Position numbers and translations under genes: made by a program | Assembly: GCA_030837785.1 (NCBI GenBank) | Contig: JAUQYA010000019.1 | Location: forward strand, 1-64,000 | Source of the DNA: Albidovulum sp. | Lineage (GTDB): Bacteria; Pseudomonadota; Alphaproteobacteria; Rhodobacterales; Rhodobacteraceae | Reading direction: 5' to 3' | Length of the DNA stretch: 64,000 nt | In this document: piece after piece, positions 54,594 through 62,774 of the stretch | How positions within the stretch are numbered: the stretch's first letter is position 1 | How the letters are laid out: every line of letters begins with the position of its first letter | The notes under the pieces: generated by a model | Told to the model about the DNA's origin: nothing | The model's input: the letters and a program-made list of their open reading frames with translations, nothing else | Databases searched by the model: none

Positions 54594-55301
54594 ATGCGAC
54601 GGAAGCTCTGCGCCGCGATGGGCCTCTGGCTCGCCATCGCCGGACAAGGCCTTGGCCAGACCGCCGGCGGCGGGCCGGTGGTGGTCGAGCTTTACACCTC
54701 TCAGGGCTGTTCCTCCTGTCCGCCGGCCGATGCCGTCCTGGCCGGGCTTGCGGCGCGCGACGACGTGATCGCGCTGGCGCTGCATGTCGACTACTGGGAC
54801 TACATCGGCTGGAAGGACACCTTCGCCGACCCGGCCTATTCCAGACGCCAGCGCGCCTATGCGCAGGCCGCCGGTGCCTCGACGGTCTACACGCCACAGA
54901 TGATCGTGGGCGGGATGGATCATGTCGTGGGCATCCGCGCCGAGGAGGTCGACGCGCTGGTCCGCCGCTATGGCGCGGCGCCGGCGCCGGTCACCCTCGA
55001 CCTCGCCCGGACCGGGGGGCAGGTGCAGGTGCGCGCCCGTGCCGCAGCGGTGCTGCCGCGCGGCGCCGTCGTCCAGTTGGTGCGCTACCGTGCCCGCGAG
55101 CGGGTCGAGATCGTGCTCGGCGAAAACGCCGGGCGGGCCATCGACTATGCCAACATCGTCACGGCCTGGACCCCGGTTGCGGACTGGGACGGCCGGGCCG
55201 ACCTGACGCTGACGCTCGAGGCGCCGGGAGGCGATTCGGTCGCCGTGATCGTGCAGGAACCGGGCCCCGGGCCGATCCTCGCGGCCGAAGCGTTGCGCTA
55301 G
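54594..55301 (+). CDS. DUF1223 secreted thioredoxin-fold-like protein
   Basis: A 235-residue protein with a signal peptide (MRRKLCAAMGLWLAIAGQ then GLGQTAGG). The DUF1223 landmark follows: VVVELYTSQGCSSCPPADAVL near 31-51, with a CSSC pair, then HVDYWDYIGWKDTFADP. The fold is thioredoxin-like, so a periplasmic redox role is likely but unproven. An in-frame GTG at 54585 lies 3 nt after an AAGGGG site and is a possible start. It is divergent from acnA. Confidence 0.82.
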   Translation: MRRKLCAAMGLWLAIAGQGLGQTAGGGPVVVELYTSQGCSSCPPADAVLAGLAARDDVIALALHVDYWDYIGWKDTFADPAYSRRQRAYAQAAGASTVYTPQMIVGGMDHVVGIRAEEVDALVRRYGAAPAPVTLDLARTGGQVQVRARAAAVLPRGAVVQLVRYRARERVEIVLGENAGRAIDYANIVTAWTPVADWDGRADLTLTLEAPGGDSVAVIVQEPGPGPILAAEALR

Positions 55302-55365
55302 CCGCCCGGGTTGACAGCGCCGCGCCGCGGTGGCTCGCTTGCCCCGCAACCGGGCGGAGGCGGCG

Positions 55366-56766
55366 ATGACGGACGGGATCGGCGGCGGCGAGGCCGCGCG
55401 GCTCATGGACCTGCTGGAGGTGCTGCGGCGGGGCTTCCTTGCCGCCGACCCGCCCGATCTCGCCGCACGGCGCGCCGACCTCGCGCGCCTGAAGGCGGCG
55501 GTGCGGGCCCGCAAGGGTGACTTCGTCCGCGCCGCGGCCGAGGATTTCGGCCGCAGGCGGGCGGAGGAAACGGTCATCCTCGATCTCGGCCCGGTGGTGC
55601 AGGCCGCCGGCTACCTCGCGCGCAATCTCGGCCGCTGGATGCGCCCCGAACGGCGGCGCGTCCCGGTCACCCTCTGGCCCGGGCGGGCGCGGGTGATCCG
55701 CCAGCCGAAGGGCGTGGTCGGCATCATGACGCCCTGGAACTATCCCTTCGGGCTCTCGCTGATCCCGCTGGCAACGGCGCTCGCGGCCGGCAACCGGGCG
55801 ATGCTGAAACCGTCCGAGCTTGCCCCCGCCTCGGCCCGCGCGATGGCCGCGATGCTGGCCGAGACCTTCGCCCCCGACGAGGTGGCGGTGGTCGAGGGCG
55901 GGCCGGAGACCGGGGCGGCCTTCGCGGGCCTGCCCTTCGACCATCTCGTCTTCACCGGCTCGACCGCGGTCGGGCGCAAGGTGATGCGGGCGGCGGCGGA
56001 AAACCTCGTGCCGGTGACGCTGGAACTGGGCGGCAAGTCGCCGGCGATCCTCGGCCGCGATGCCGATTTCGCCAAGGCCGCGCGTGACATCGCCTGGGCC
56101 AAGATCGCCAATGCCGGGCAGACCTGCATCGCCCCGGACCATGTGCTGGTGCACGAGGACGACGCCGCGGCTTTCGTGGCACGCCTCGTCGCGGAGCTGG
56201 AGCGCGCGTTTGCCGGCGGCGCGCGGATGACGCGGATCATCGACGCCGCCAAGGCCCGCCGCCTCAGGGCGCTTCTGGCCGAGGCGGCGTCGGGCGGCGC
56301 AGCCCTGCATGTGATCGGCCGGAACGCAGGGCAGGGCCGCGAGGTGCCGCCAGCGGTGGTGACCGGCCTTCCCCCCGACTGCGGCCTGATGCGCGAGGAA
56401 ATCTTCGGCCCCCTCCTGCCGGTCGTGACCTATGCGAGCTTCGATGCGGCGCTGGCCGGGATCGCCGAAGGCCCGCGGCCGCTCGCGCTCTACTACTACG
56501 GCGGAGCCGAGGGGCGGGCGCGGGCACTTGCCCGCACCCTCAGCGGCAACGTCACGGTGAACGGGGCGATGACGCATTACGCCGTCGACAGCCTGCCGTT
56601 CGGCGGGGTGGGCGCCAGCGGCATCGGCGCCTATCACGGCCGCGAGGGGTTCGAGGCGATGAGCCACGCGCGCGGGGTCTATGACGAACCCCTCCGCAGC
56701 CTCATTCCGCTCGGCCGGACCGGCGGCCGGTTCGAGCGGCTTTTCGCCTGGTACATGATGCGGTGA
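55366..56766 (+). CDS. Aldehyde dehydrogenase (coniferyl-aldehyde-dehydrogenase-like)
   Basis: A 466-residue NAD(P)+ aldehyde dehydrogenase. It has TPWNYPFGLSLIPLATAL, VFTGSTAVGRKVM, the glutamate in PVTLELGGKSPAI and the catalytic cysteine in IANAGQTCIAPDH. The C-terminal tail (SLIPLGRTGGRFERLFAWYM) is hydrophobic and resembles membrane-anchored class 3 ALDHs. The CalB-like subgroup oxidises aromatic or fatty aldehydes. The ATG at 55366 has GGAGG five bases upstream. The substrate is open. Confidence 0.82.
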   Translation: MTDGIGGGEAARLMDLLEVLRRGFLAADPPDLAARRADLARLKAAVRARKGDFVRAAAEDFGRRRAEETVILDLGPVVQAAGYLARNLGRWMRPERRRVPVTLWPGRARVIRQPKGVVGIMTPWNYPFGLSLIPLATALAAGNRAMLKPSELAPASARAMAAMLAETFAPDEVAVVEGGPETGAAFAGLPFDHLVFTGSTAVGRKVMRAAAENLVPVTLELGGKSPAILGRDADFAKAARDIAWAKIANAGQTCIAPDHVLVHEDDAAAFVARLVAELERAFAGGARMTRIIDAAKARRLRALLAEAASGGAALHVIGRNAGQGREVPPAVVTGLPPDCGLMREEIFGPLLPVVTYASFDAALAGIAEGPRPLALYYYGGAEGRARALARTLSGNVTVNGAMTHYAVDSLPFGGVGASGIGAYHGREGFEAMSHARGVYDEPLRSLIPLGRTGGRFERLFAWYMMR

Positions 56767-56775
56767 CGGCGGCGG

Positions 56776-57651
56776 TCATTTCCAGCGGCGATGGATCCAG
56801 AACCATTGGTCCATGTGGGCGCGCGCGACCCGCTCGAGGCTGTCGTTGATCGCCTGGGTCATCGTCGCGGCGTCCGAATGCGGGATCGGCGCCTCGGTCA
56901 CGATGTCGAAACTGATCCCGTCGTCGCGGCGGACGCCGTAGATCGGAACGATCTCGGCGCCGTAGCGCAGCGCGAGGTCGGCCGCCGAGGTGGCGGTGAA
57001 GGCGGTGTGGCCGAAGAACGTGGTCGCCGCGCCGTGCCGCATGTGCTGGTCCATGAGAAGCCCGAGCATCCCCCCCGACTTCAGGAACCGCACCATCGCC
57101 GCCATGCCGGGCTTGCCGCGCGGAAAAAGCGGCGTGCCGATGGCCGAGATCGCGGCGAGGTAATGGGCGTTGAAGAGCGGGTTCTTCATCGGCCGGTAGA
57201 GCGCGCCGACCCGGTAGCCCCGCGCGATCAGCGCCGCCCGCGCCACGTCGTAGTTGCCGAAATGCCCGGTGGCGAGGATCATCGGCCGCCCCTCGCGGTG
57301 GGCGGCGGCAAGCGCTGCGGCGCCGGGGCCGGTGATCGGCAGGTCGCGGGCGCGGGCGAGGAAATCCTTGCCCGAGTAAAGCTCGATCATCGTGCGGCCG
57401 ACGTTGTCGGGCACCGCGCGGACCAGCCGATCGACCTCGGCGCGCGGCAGGTCGGGGCAGACCAGAGCGAGGTTGTCGCGGATGCGCCGCCGCCACCCGG
57501 CGAGGGGAGCGACAAGCCGCGAGACGATCCAGCCCGCGACCGGCACGCGGGCGCGATAGGGAAGCGCGCGCGCAAGCCCCAGGATCGCCCGGAACCCGGC
57601 GTCGGTAAGCCGGTCGGACAGCGTCGGTTTCGCCTGCTCGGGGTCGGCCAT
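56776..57651 (-). CDS. LpxL/HtrB-family lipid A or phospholipid acyltransferase
   Basis: A 291-residue acyltransferase. The HxxxxD-type active site appears as TGHFGNYDVARAALI near 127-141, followed by YRPMKNPLFN and a GMLGLLMDQHM segment. No separate N-terminal helix is predicted, though the N-terminal 50 residues are partly hydrophobic. Members transfer secondary acyl chains to lipid A; in Rhodobacteraceae several paralogues occur, so the exact lipid is uncertain. The tail is convergent with the aldehyde dehydrogenase gene, 9 nt apart. Confidence 0.82.
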   Translation of the reverse strand: MADPEQAKPTLSDRLTDAGFRAILGLARALPYRARVPVAGWIVSRLVAPLAGWRRRIRDNLALVCPDLPRAEVDRLVRAVPDNVGRTMIELYSGKDFLARARDLPITGPGAAALAAAHREGRPMILATGHFGNYDVARAALIARGYRVGALYRPMKNPLFNAHYLAAISAIGTPLFPRGKPGMAAMVRFLKSGGMLGLLMDQHMRHGAATTFFGHTAFTATSAADLALRYGAEIVPIYGVRRDDGISFDIVTEAPIPHSDAATMTQAINDSLERVARAHMDQWFWIHRRWK

Positions 57652-57799
57652 CGCGTTCCCGTGATCCGCGCCGGGGCCTGCCCGCTGGGCCCGCGCTTCC
57701 GGCGCCAGACATAGAGGCGCGGGGCGGCGATCTCAAGCGCGGGGTCGGGGGAGGCGCCCCGTCCACCCTGCCCGCCTGCGGTGCGGGGGGTGCGGGGGC

Positions 57800-58897
57800 T
57801 CAGCCCTCCTCTCCCTCCTCCGCCTGGCGCAGCGTGATCTCTCCCGCGTCGACGAGTTCGCGGATCGCGGCGACGATCTCGGTCATCGCCGCCTCGGCGT
57901 CCTTCTCGCGCACCTTGCCGCGCTCAGTGATCTCCTCGCGCAGCGTCGCGGCCATGCGCTGGGACATGTTGGCGAGGATGAACTCGGCCGAGGCGGCATC
58001 CGCCTCGGCCACGGCGCCGGCCAGCGCGGTGACGAGGCGCGCCTGTTCGACGCTGCGGATCACCTTCGCAATGTCGCGCCCCTCGATCCGCCCGGCGATG
58101 TCGGCGAAGGTGAAGATCGCCTTGCGCACCTGGCGCGCGAAGCCTTCGTCGGCGACCGCGAGCCCCTCCATCACCTCGTCCCGCGTCGCCGCCGGCGAGG
58201 CGTTCAGGATCGCCCCGATCCGTTCGTGCGGTTCGGCCTCGAAGGCGCGCAGCGGCTGCGATTCCAGTTGCGCGGCAAGCGCGAGGCCGATCCGGCGCAC
58301 CGTCTCGGGGTCGATGTTCCCGGTCTGGCCGACCGCATGGGCGATGCGCCGCGCCCGCTCTCCCGGCAGGCGGCCGAGAAGCTCGGCCGCGCGCGACACC
58401 GGCAGCTTGGACAGCATCACCGCGCAGACCTCGGGGCTTTCCTCCGACAGCACGGGCAGGAGCTTCTCGATCTCCAGCGCGGCGATCCGGTCCCAGGGGT
58501 CGGCCTTCGACGAGGCGCCGGAGAGCCGCTTCAGCCGGCTGGCGGCGGTGGCGGAAATGTGCCCGTCGAGCATGTGGAGCGCCCCGTCGATGCCGCCGGG
58601 GAAGCTGAGGCCGATCGAGTCGAGCTGGGCGATGAACTCCTCCACCACCGCCTCGAGCGTGGTGCGGTCGACGGTGCGCATGGCGCCGATCTGTTCGGTC
58701 AGCGCCGCCTGCATGTGATCGGGCAGGGCGCGGAGCGGCAAGCTGTCACCTTCGGAGAGGAGAAGGCGCACGATGATCGCGGCCTTCTGGCGTCCGGTCA
58801 GGCCGGCACCGCCAGCCCCGGGCGACCGCGGGGCGCCGGCTTGCCGTTGGGCGGGGGCTGGGATGCCAGCGGCGACAGGCATGGGAAGGGCCGTCAT
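57800..58897 (-). CDS. fliG: Flagellar motor switch protein FliG
   Basis: A 365-residue FliG. The N-terminal domain starts LTGRQKAAIIVRLLLSEGD. The middle domain carries LPVLSEESPEVCAVMLSKLP, where the normal EHPQ motif is altered to ESPE. The C-terminal motor domain has the helix with NMSQRMAATLREEI and RELVDAGEI, matching E. coli FliG. The first 33 residues are an Ala/Pro linker-like extension. No other flagellar gene is next to it. Confidence 0.8.
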   Translation of the reverse strand: MTALPMPVAAGIPAPAQRQAGAPRSPGAGGAGLTGRQKAAIIVRLLLSEGDSLPLRALPDHMQAALTEQIGAMRTVDRTTLEAVVEEFIAQLDSIGLSFPGGIDGALHMLDGHISATAASRLKRLSGASSKADPWDRIAALEIEKLLPVLSEESPEVCAVMLSKLPVSRAAELLGRLPGERARRIAHAVGQTGNIDPETVRRIGLALAAQLESQPLRAFEAEPHERIGAILNASPAATRDEVMEGLAVADEGFARQVRKAIFTFADIAGRIEGRDIAKVIRSVEQARLVTALAGAVAEADAASAEFILANMSQRMAATLREEITERGKVREKDAEAAMTEIVAAIRELVDAGEITLRQAEEGEEG

Positions 58898-58969
58898 CGA
58901 ACGCTCCGGACTCTGCGTGTCGCGGCAGAATCCGGGAAAGCGGTTAAGCGGCGGTTACGCGGGCTTCGC

Positions 58970-59128
58970 TCAGCTTCCGACGGTGACGCATTTCTGGGCG
59001 GTGGCGTCCCAGCTCTGGCCCTCGGCGCAACTGATCTGGGCCTGCCGGTCGTGGCCGCAGCCCTGCGCAAGGACGGGGGCTGCTCCGGCGAGAAGGGCGA
59101 GGGCGACGGCAATCATCCTGATCGGCAT
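58970..59128 (-). CDS. Small secreted cysteine protein (52 aa)
   Basis: A 52-residue protein: signal peptide MPIRMIAVALALLAGAAPVLA (shown as 20+1), then a 31-residue mature part with three cysteines at 24, 34 and 47 (QGCGHDRQAQ, ISCAEGQSWD, QKCVTVGS). The CAEGQSWDATAQKC pattern resembles a chitin-binding-like or EGF-like mini domain. It sits directly downstream of purB on the same strand, a placement I believe recurs in Rhodobacteraceae. An AGGAGG site precedes the ATG. Its function is unknown. Confidence 0.65.
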   Translation of the reverse strand: MPIRMIAVALALLAGAAPVLAQGCGHDRQAQISCAEGQSWDATAQKCVTVGS

Positions 59129-59182
59129 GGCATCCTCCTGTTGGCTGGCAAGAGGGTGCCAGCCCGGCCCGCCGCGCGGCAA

Positions 59183-59203
59183 GCGTTTCCGCGCGGGAAA
59201 CGC
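59183..59203 (-). terminator. Hairpin downstream of purB
   Basis: GCGTTTCC (59183-59190) pairs with GGAAACGC (59196-59203) around GCGCG, 25 nt past the purB stop on the reverse strand and 55 nt before the small secreted gene. Only TT follows. It could separate purB from the downstream gene. Confidence 0.45.
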
Positions 59204-59227
59204 CGCGTTTCACGCAATCGTGTGGCC

Positions 59228-60532
59228 TCAGCCGCCGAAGACGCGGGCGAAGATCGTGTCGACGTGTTTGGTATGGTAGCCGAGGTCGAACTTTTCCTCG
59301 ATTTCCGCCGGCGACAGCGCCGCCGTCACCTCGGGGTCGGCCAGAAGCTCGGTCTTGAAGTCGGCGCCCTTCTCCCAGACCTTCATCGCGTTCCGCTGCA
59401 CTAGCCGATAGGCGTCCTCGCGCGACACGCCCGCCTGCGTCAGTGCCAGGAGCACCCGCTGGCTCATCACCAGCCCCTTGAACTTGTTGAGGTTCTTCAG
59501 CATGGTCTCGGGATAGATCACCAGCTTCCCGATCACGCCCGCCAGCCGGTTCAGCGCGAAGTCGAGCGTGACCGTCGCGTCCGGGCCGATCGCGCGCTCG
59601 ACGCTCGAATGGCTGATGTCGCGCTCATGCCAGAGCGCCACGTTCTCCAGTGCCGGGGTCACCGCGCTGCGCACCAGCCGCGCGAGGCCGGTCAGGTTCT
59701 CGGTCAGCACCGGATTGCGCTTGTGCGGCATCGCGCTCGACCCCTTCTGGCCGGGCGAGAAATATTCCTCGGCCTCCAGCACCTCGGTCCGCTGCATGTG
59801 ACGGATCTCGGTGGCGATGTTCTCGATCGAGGAGGCGATGACGCCGAGCGTGGCGAAGAACATCGCGTGCCGGTCGCGCGGGATCACCTGGGTGCTGATC
59901 GGCTCCGGCGTCAGGCCCATCATCTTGCAGACGTGTTCCTCGACGAAGGGGTCGATGTTGGCGAAGGTGCCGACGGCGCCGGAAATCGCGCCTGTGGCCA
60001 CCTCTTTCCGTGCGTTCTCAAGCCGTTGGCGACCGCGCTTCAGCTCGGCATAGAACCGCGCGAAGGTCAGGCCCATCGTTGTCGGTTCGGCATGGATGCC
60101 GTGGCTGCGGCCGATCCGGATCGTGTCCTTGTGCTCATGGGCACGGGCCTTCAACGCCGCCAGCACCCGGTCCAGGTCGGCCAGCAGGATATCGGTGGCG
60201 CGCACGAGCTGGATGTTGAACGTGGTGTCGAGCACGTCCGAGGAGGTCATGCCCTGATGGACGAAGCGCGCGTCCTCGGCGCCGATGTGTTCGGCCAGAT
60301 GGGTGAGGAAGGCGATCACGTCATGCTTGGTCACCGCCTCGATCTCGTCGATGCGGGCGACGTCGAACTCCACATCCTTCGCCTTCCAGACCGCTTCCGC
60401 ATTCGCCTTCGGGATCACGCCAAGCGCCGCCTGTGCGTCGCAGGCATGGGCCTCGATCTCGAACCAGATGCGGAACTTGGTCTCGGGCGACCAGATGGCG
60501 ACCATCTCGGGGCGGGAATAGCGGGGGATCAT
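59228..60532 (-). CDS. purB: Adenylosuccinate lyase
   Basis: A 434-residue lyase of the fumarase/aspartase superfamily. The signature GSSAMPHKRNPVLTENLTGL (about residues 260-279) carries the catalytic serine, and RIGRSHGIHAEPTTMG carries the general-acid histidine. HQGMTSSDVLDT is also present. It acts twice in purine synthesis, releasing fumarate from SAICAR and from adenylosuccinate. The length is normal. It is monocistronic or paired with the small secreted gene. Confidence 0.95.
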   Translation of the reverse strand: MIPRYSRPEMVAIWSPETKFRIWFEIEAHACDAQAALGVIPKANAEAVWKAKDVEFDVARIDEIEAVTKHDVIAFLTHLAEHIGAEDARFVHQGMTSSDVLDTTFNIQLVRATDILLADLDRVLAALKARAHEHKDTIRIGRSHGIHAEPTTMGLTFARFYAELKRGRQRLENARKEVATGAISGAVGTFANIDPFVEEHVCKMMGLTPEPISTQVIPRDRHAMFFATLGVIASSIENIATEIRHMQRTEVLEAEEYFSPGQKGSSAMPHKRNPVLTENLTGLARLVRSAVTPALENVALWHERDISHSSVERAIGPDATVTLDFALNRLAGVIGKLVIYPETMLKNLNKFKGLVMSQRVLLALTQAGVSREDAYRLVQRNAMKVWEKGADFKTELLADPEVTAALSPAEIEEKFDLGYHTKHVDTIFARVFGG

Positions 60533-60606
60533 CGGGCTTCCTTCGCTGGCAGGGGGCGCGCGCGTCCCTTAGACCGCAGCGGTGCCGCTGGCAAGGCGGG
60601 CGCCGG

Positions 60607-61563
60607 TCAGCCCGCGGACGGAAGAGCCGCGAGGCGGCGGGCGAAGCTCTGTTCGGCACGGGCGTGCCAGCGCCGGATCTCCGGGTCGGCGAGAAGCTCG
60701 GCCATCTTCGCCACCACCGCCTGCCGATACCGCAGGATCGAGGTGTCGCGGATGGCAGCGCCCTGCGCGCGGTCGGCGAAATAGGCCGCGTCGTGGCGCA
60801 GGTTGGGCTCGCCCATCGGGGCGGCGCCGCGGCCGCGCGACTGGCGCAGGCGGTAGGCGTCGGGCGTCTTGACCGCATAGTGGTTGTACTGCGCGAGCGC
60901 ATGGCGGATCTCGGCGCGTGGGACGTGACGCAACTCGCGCCAGAGCGCCGCCGCCGCATCGATCTCGCGCAGCGTTCCATCCCCCCGCATTACCGTCAGC
61001 CGCGCCTTCGGGCCGCGGTAGCGGGTGAGCGAATGGTTGTGGATCGCGCCGTAAAGGGCGGGGCTGCGGCTCAGCGTCTTCAAGGCGCCGTTGGCCCTGT
61101 GATGCTCGGGCAGGCGGTCGAGGAGCATCGCGGTGACGGGGCCGGGGCGCCAGCGCGTCTCCTCTCCCGGCCCGAAGGTCATGGCGTTGAGTGCGATCAC
61201 GTCCACGGCGTCCGGCGCCGCGGCGAGAAGCGCCTTGAGCGTATGATCGCCGGCATGGACGTTGAGGAACTCGTCTACATCGAGCATCATCAGCCAGTCG
61301 GCCGCGTCCACGTCGAAGCGTTCGCGCAGCCGCGCGTAGCCTTCCGCCTGCGGCACCTTGCCCGGCGCCACCCGGTGCTGGACGAAGCCGACATGGCCCG
61401 CCGCCTGCATCGCCCGGAGAAGCCGCACCGAGCCGTCGTCGCAATCGTTGGCCGCGACGAAGATGCGGTCGAAGCCGAGGACGAGGTGGTGGGCCACGAA
61501 TTCCAGCAGGAACGGGCCTTCGTTGCGGATGCAGGTCAGAAGATGGGCGGTCGGGTCGGGCAT
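60607..61563 (-). CDS. Glycosyltransferase family 2-like protein (Glyco_tranf_2_4 type)
   Basis: A 318-residue cytoplasmic protein. It begins TCIRNEGPFLLEFVAHHLVLG, the standard start of this family, and has the metal-binding DVDEFLNVH motif near 95-103. ALAQYNHYAVKTPDAYRLRQSRGRG near 219-243 is another family landmark. Such proteins are usually annotated as polysaccharide-related transferases, but acceptor and donor are unknown. It is divergent from the DUF6314 gene and lies 74 nt upstream of purB. Confidence 0.72.
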   Translation of the reverse strand: MPDPTAHLLTCIRNEGPFLLEFVAHHLVLGFDRIFVAANDCDDGSVRLLRAMQAAGHVGFVQHRVAPGKVPQAEGYARLRERFDVDAADWLMMLDVDEFLNVHAGDHTLKALLAAAPDAVDVIALNAMTFGPGEETRWRPGPVTAMLLDRLPEHHRANGALKTLSRSPALYGAIHNHSLTRYRGPKARLTVMRGDGTLREIDAAAALWRELRHVPRAEIRHALAQYNHYAVKTPDAYRLRQSRGRGAAPMGEPNLRHDAAYFADRAQGAAIRDTSILRYRQAVVAKMAELLADPEIRRWHARAEQSFARRLAALPSAG

Positions 61564-61595
61564 GGCTCTGGCAAGGGCGGGCCGGTCGCGGCACT

Positions 61596-62039
61596 ATGGC
61601 GGGGCGGCGGGTGCGGATGCAACGGGGACGGGCGGTGCGGCTTGAGGATTTCGCGGGGCGCTGGCGGATCGCGCGGCGGATCGACGACCGGCAGGGCGGC
61701 GTGGCCGGCTGGTTCGAGGGTGTGGCCGAGTTCCGCCCGGTGCCGCAGGGGCTCGCCTACCGCGAGGAGGGGCGGCTGTGGCTCGGCGCGGGGTCGGGGG
61801 TTGTGGCCGTCCGCGACTACCTCTGGCGCGAGGAGGCGGGCCGCATCGTCGTCGACCACGGCGACGGGCGGCCGTTCCACGACTTCGATCCGGCCGAGCC
61901 GGAGGCGCAGCACTGGTGCGACCCAGACGACTACCGCGTGCGCTACGACTTCGCCCGCTGGCCGGAGTGGCGGGCGGATTGGACGGTGGTCGGACCGCGG
62001 AAGGATTATACGATGCGATCGACCTACCGTCGCGCTTGA
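61596..62039 (+). CDS. DUF6314 family protein
   Basis: A 147-residue soluble protein. It has LEDFAGRWRIARRIDDRQGG near 15-34, EGVAEFRPVPQGLAYREEG, and ends DWTVVGPRKDYTMRSTYRR. The pattern matches DUF6314, a lipocalin-like beta-barrel family of alphaproteobacteria with no known role. A second ATG at 61617 is a possible start. It is followed by the CDGSH gene after 54 nt. Confidence 0.75.
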   Translation: MAGRRVRMQRGRAVRLEDFAGRWRIARRIDDRQGGVAGWFEGVAEFRPVPQGLAYREEGRLWLGAGSGVVAVRDYLWREEAGRIVVDHGDGRPFHDFDPAEPEAQHWCDPDDYRVRYDFARWPEWRADWTVVGPRKDYTMRSTYRRA

Positions 62040-62093
62040 CCGGCGCACACCCAGCGTCGAGCATGGATCGACGAGTCAAAGGGGGAACCAATC

Positions 62094-62738
62094 ATGACCG
62101 AGACCGTGGCCGGGCGCGAGGTGATCGTCCATTTCGACGGCAAACGCTGCGTCCATTCGCGCAACTGCGTCCTGCGCCACCCCGAGGTCTTCGTGCCGAA
62201 CGTCAAGGGCGAGTGGATTCGCCCCGATGCCGCCCCCGCGGACGAGGTGATCCGCATCGGCCAGATGTGCCCCTCCGGCGCGATCCGGGTGGAGCGGGTT
62301 GGCGGCGGCGCGGTCGCCGGGTCGAACCTGCCGCCCGTGGTCAACACGGTTCATGTCCGCGAGAACGGCCCCCTGGCCTTCGAGGCGGAGCTGTTGCTGC
62401 GCGGACAGCCCCACGACACCGTGCGGGCCACGCTCTGCCGCTGCGGCCTGTCGAAGAACAAGCCCTATTGCGACAACTCCCATGCCAGGGCCGGTTTCAC
62501 CGCGACCGGCGAGCCCGCTGCGAAGGACACACCGCCGCTTGAAGTGCGCAACGGTCCGGTCGACCTCCAGCCGCAGCCGAACGGGCCCCTGAAGGTGGTG
62601 GGAAACCTCGAAATCGTGTCCGGCACCGGACGCGCCGTCAACCGGACCCGCCAGGTGTTCCTCTGTCGCTGCGGCCAGTCGGCGAACAAGCCCTATTGCG
62701 ACGGCAACCACAAGGTGGCCGGGTTCGTGGCCGACTGA
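62094..62738 (+). CDS. Ferredoxin-like / double CDGSH iron-sulfur fusion protein
   Basis: A 214-residue protein in two parts. The N-terminal Fer4_19-type domain (about 1-70) has cysteines in GKRCVHSRNC and GQMCPSGAI, a divergent 4Fe-4S or 3Fe-4S pattern. Two CDGSH zinc-finger-type 2Fe-2S motifs follow: CRCGLSKNKPYCDNSHARAG and CRCGQSANKPYCDGNH. CDGSH proteins handle redox or Fe-S transfer; the fusion suggests electron transfer between two cluster types. A GGGGGAAC site precedes the ATG. Tandem copies of its last codons and stop follow. Confidence 0.85.
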   Translation: MTETVAGREVIVHFDGKRCVHSRNCVLRHPEVFVPNVKGEWIRPDAAPADEVIRIGQMCPSGAIRVERVGGGAVAGSNLPPVVNTVHVRENGPLAFEAELLLRGQPHDTVRATLCRCGLSKNKPYCDNSHARAGFTATGEPAAKDTPPLEVRNGPVDLQPQPNGPLKVVGNLEIVSGTGRAVNRTRQVFLCRCGQSANKPYCDGNHKVAGFVAD

Positions 62739-62770
62739 TCTTGGGCCGACTGATCTTGGGCCGACTGATC
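62731..62770. repeat. Tandem repeat of the CDGSH gene 3' end, 15-bp unit
   Basis: CCGACTGATCTTGGG occurs at 62731-62745 and 62746-62760, with a partial third copy. The first copy includes the gene's own final Asp codon and TGA, so extra in-frame stops follow the first. It ends 5 nt before the dddP stop. Confidence 0.7.
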
Positions 62771-62774
62771 CGGG

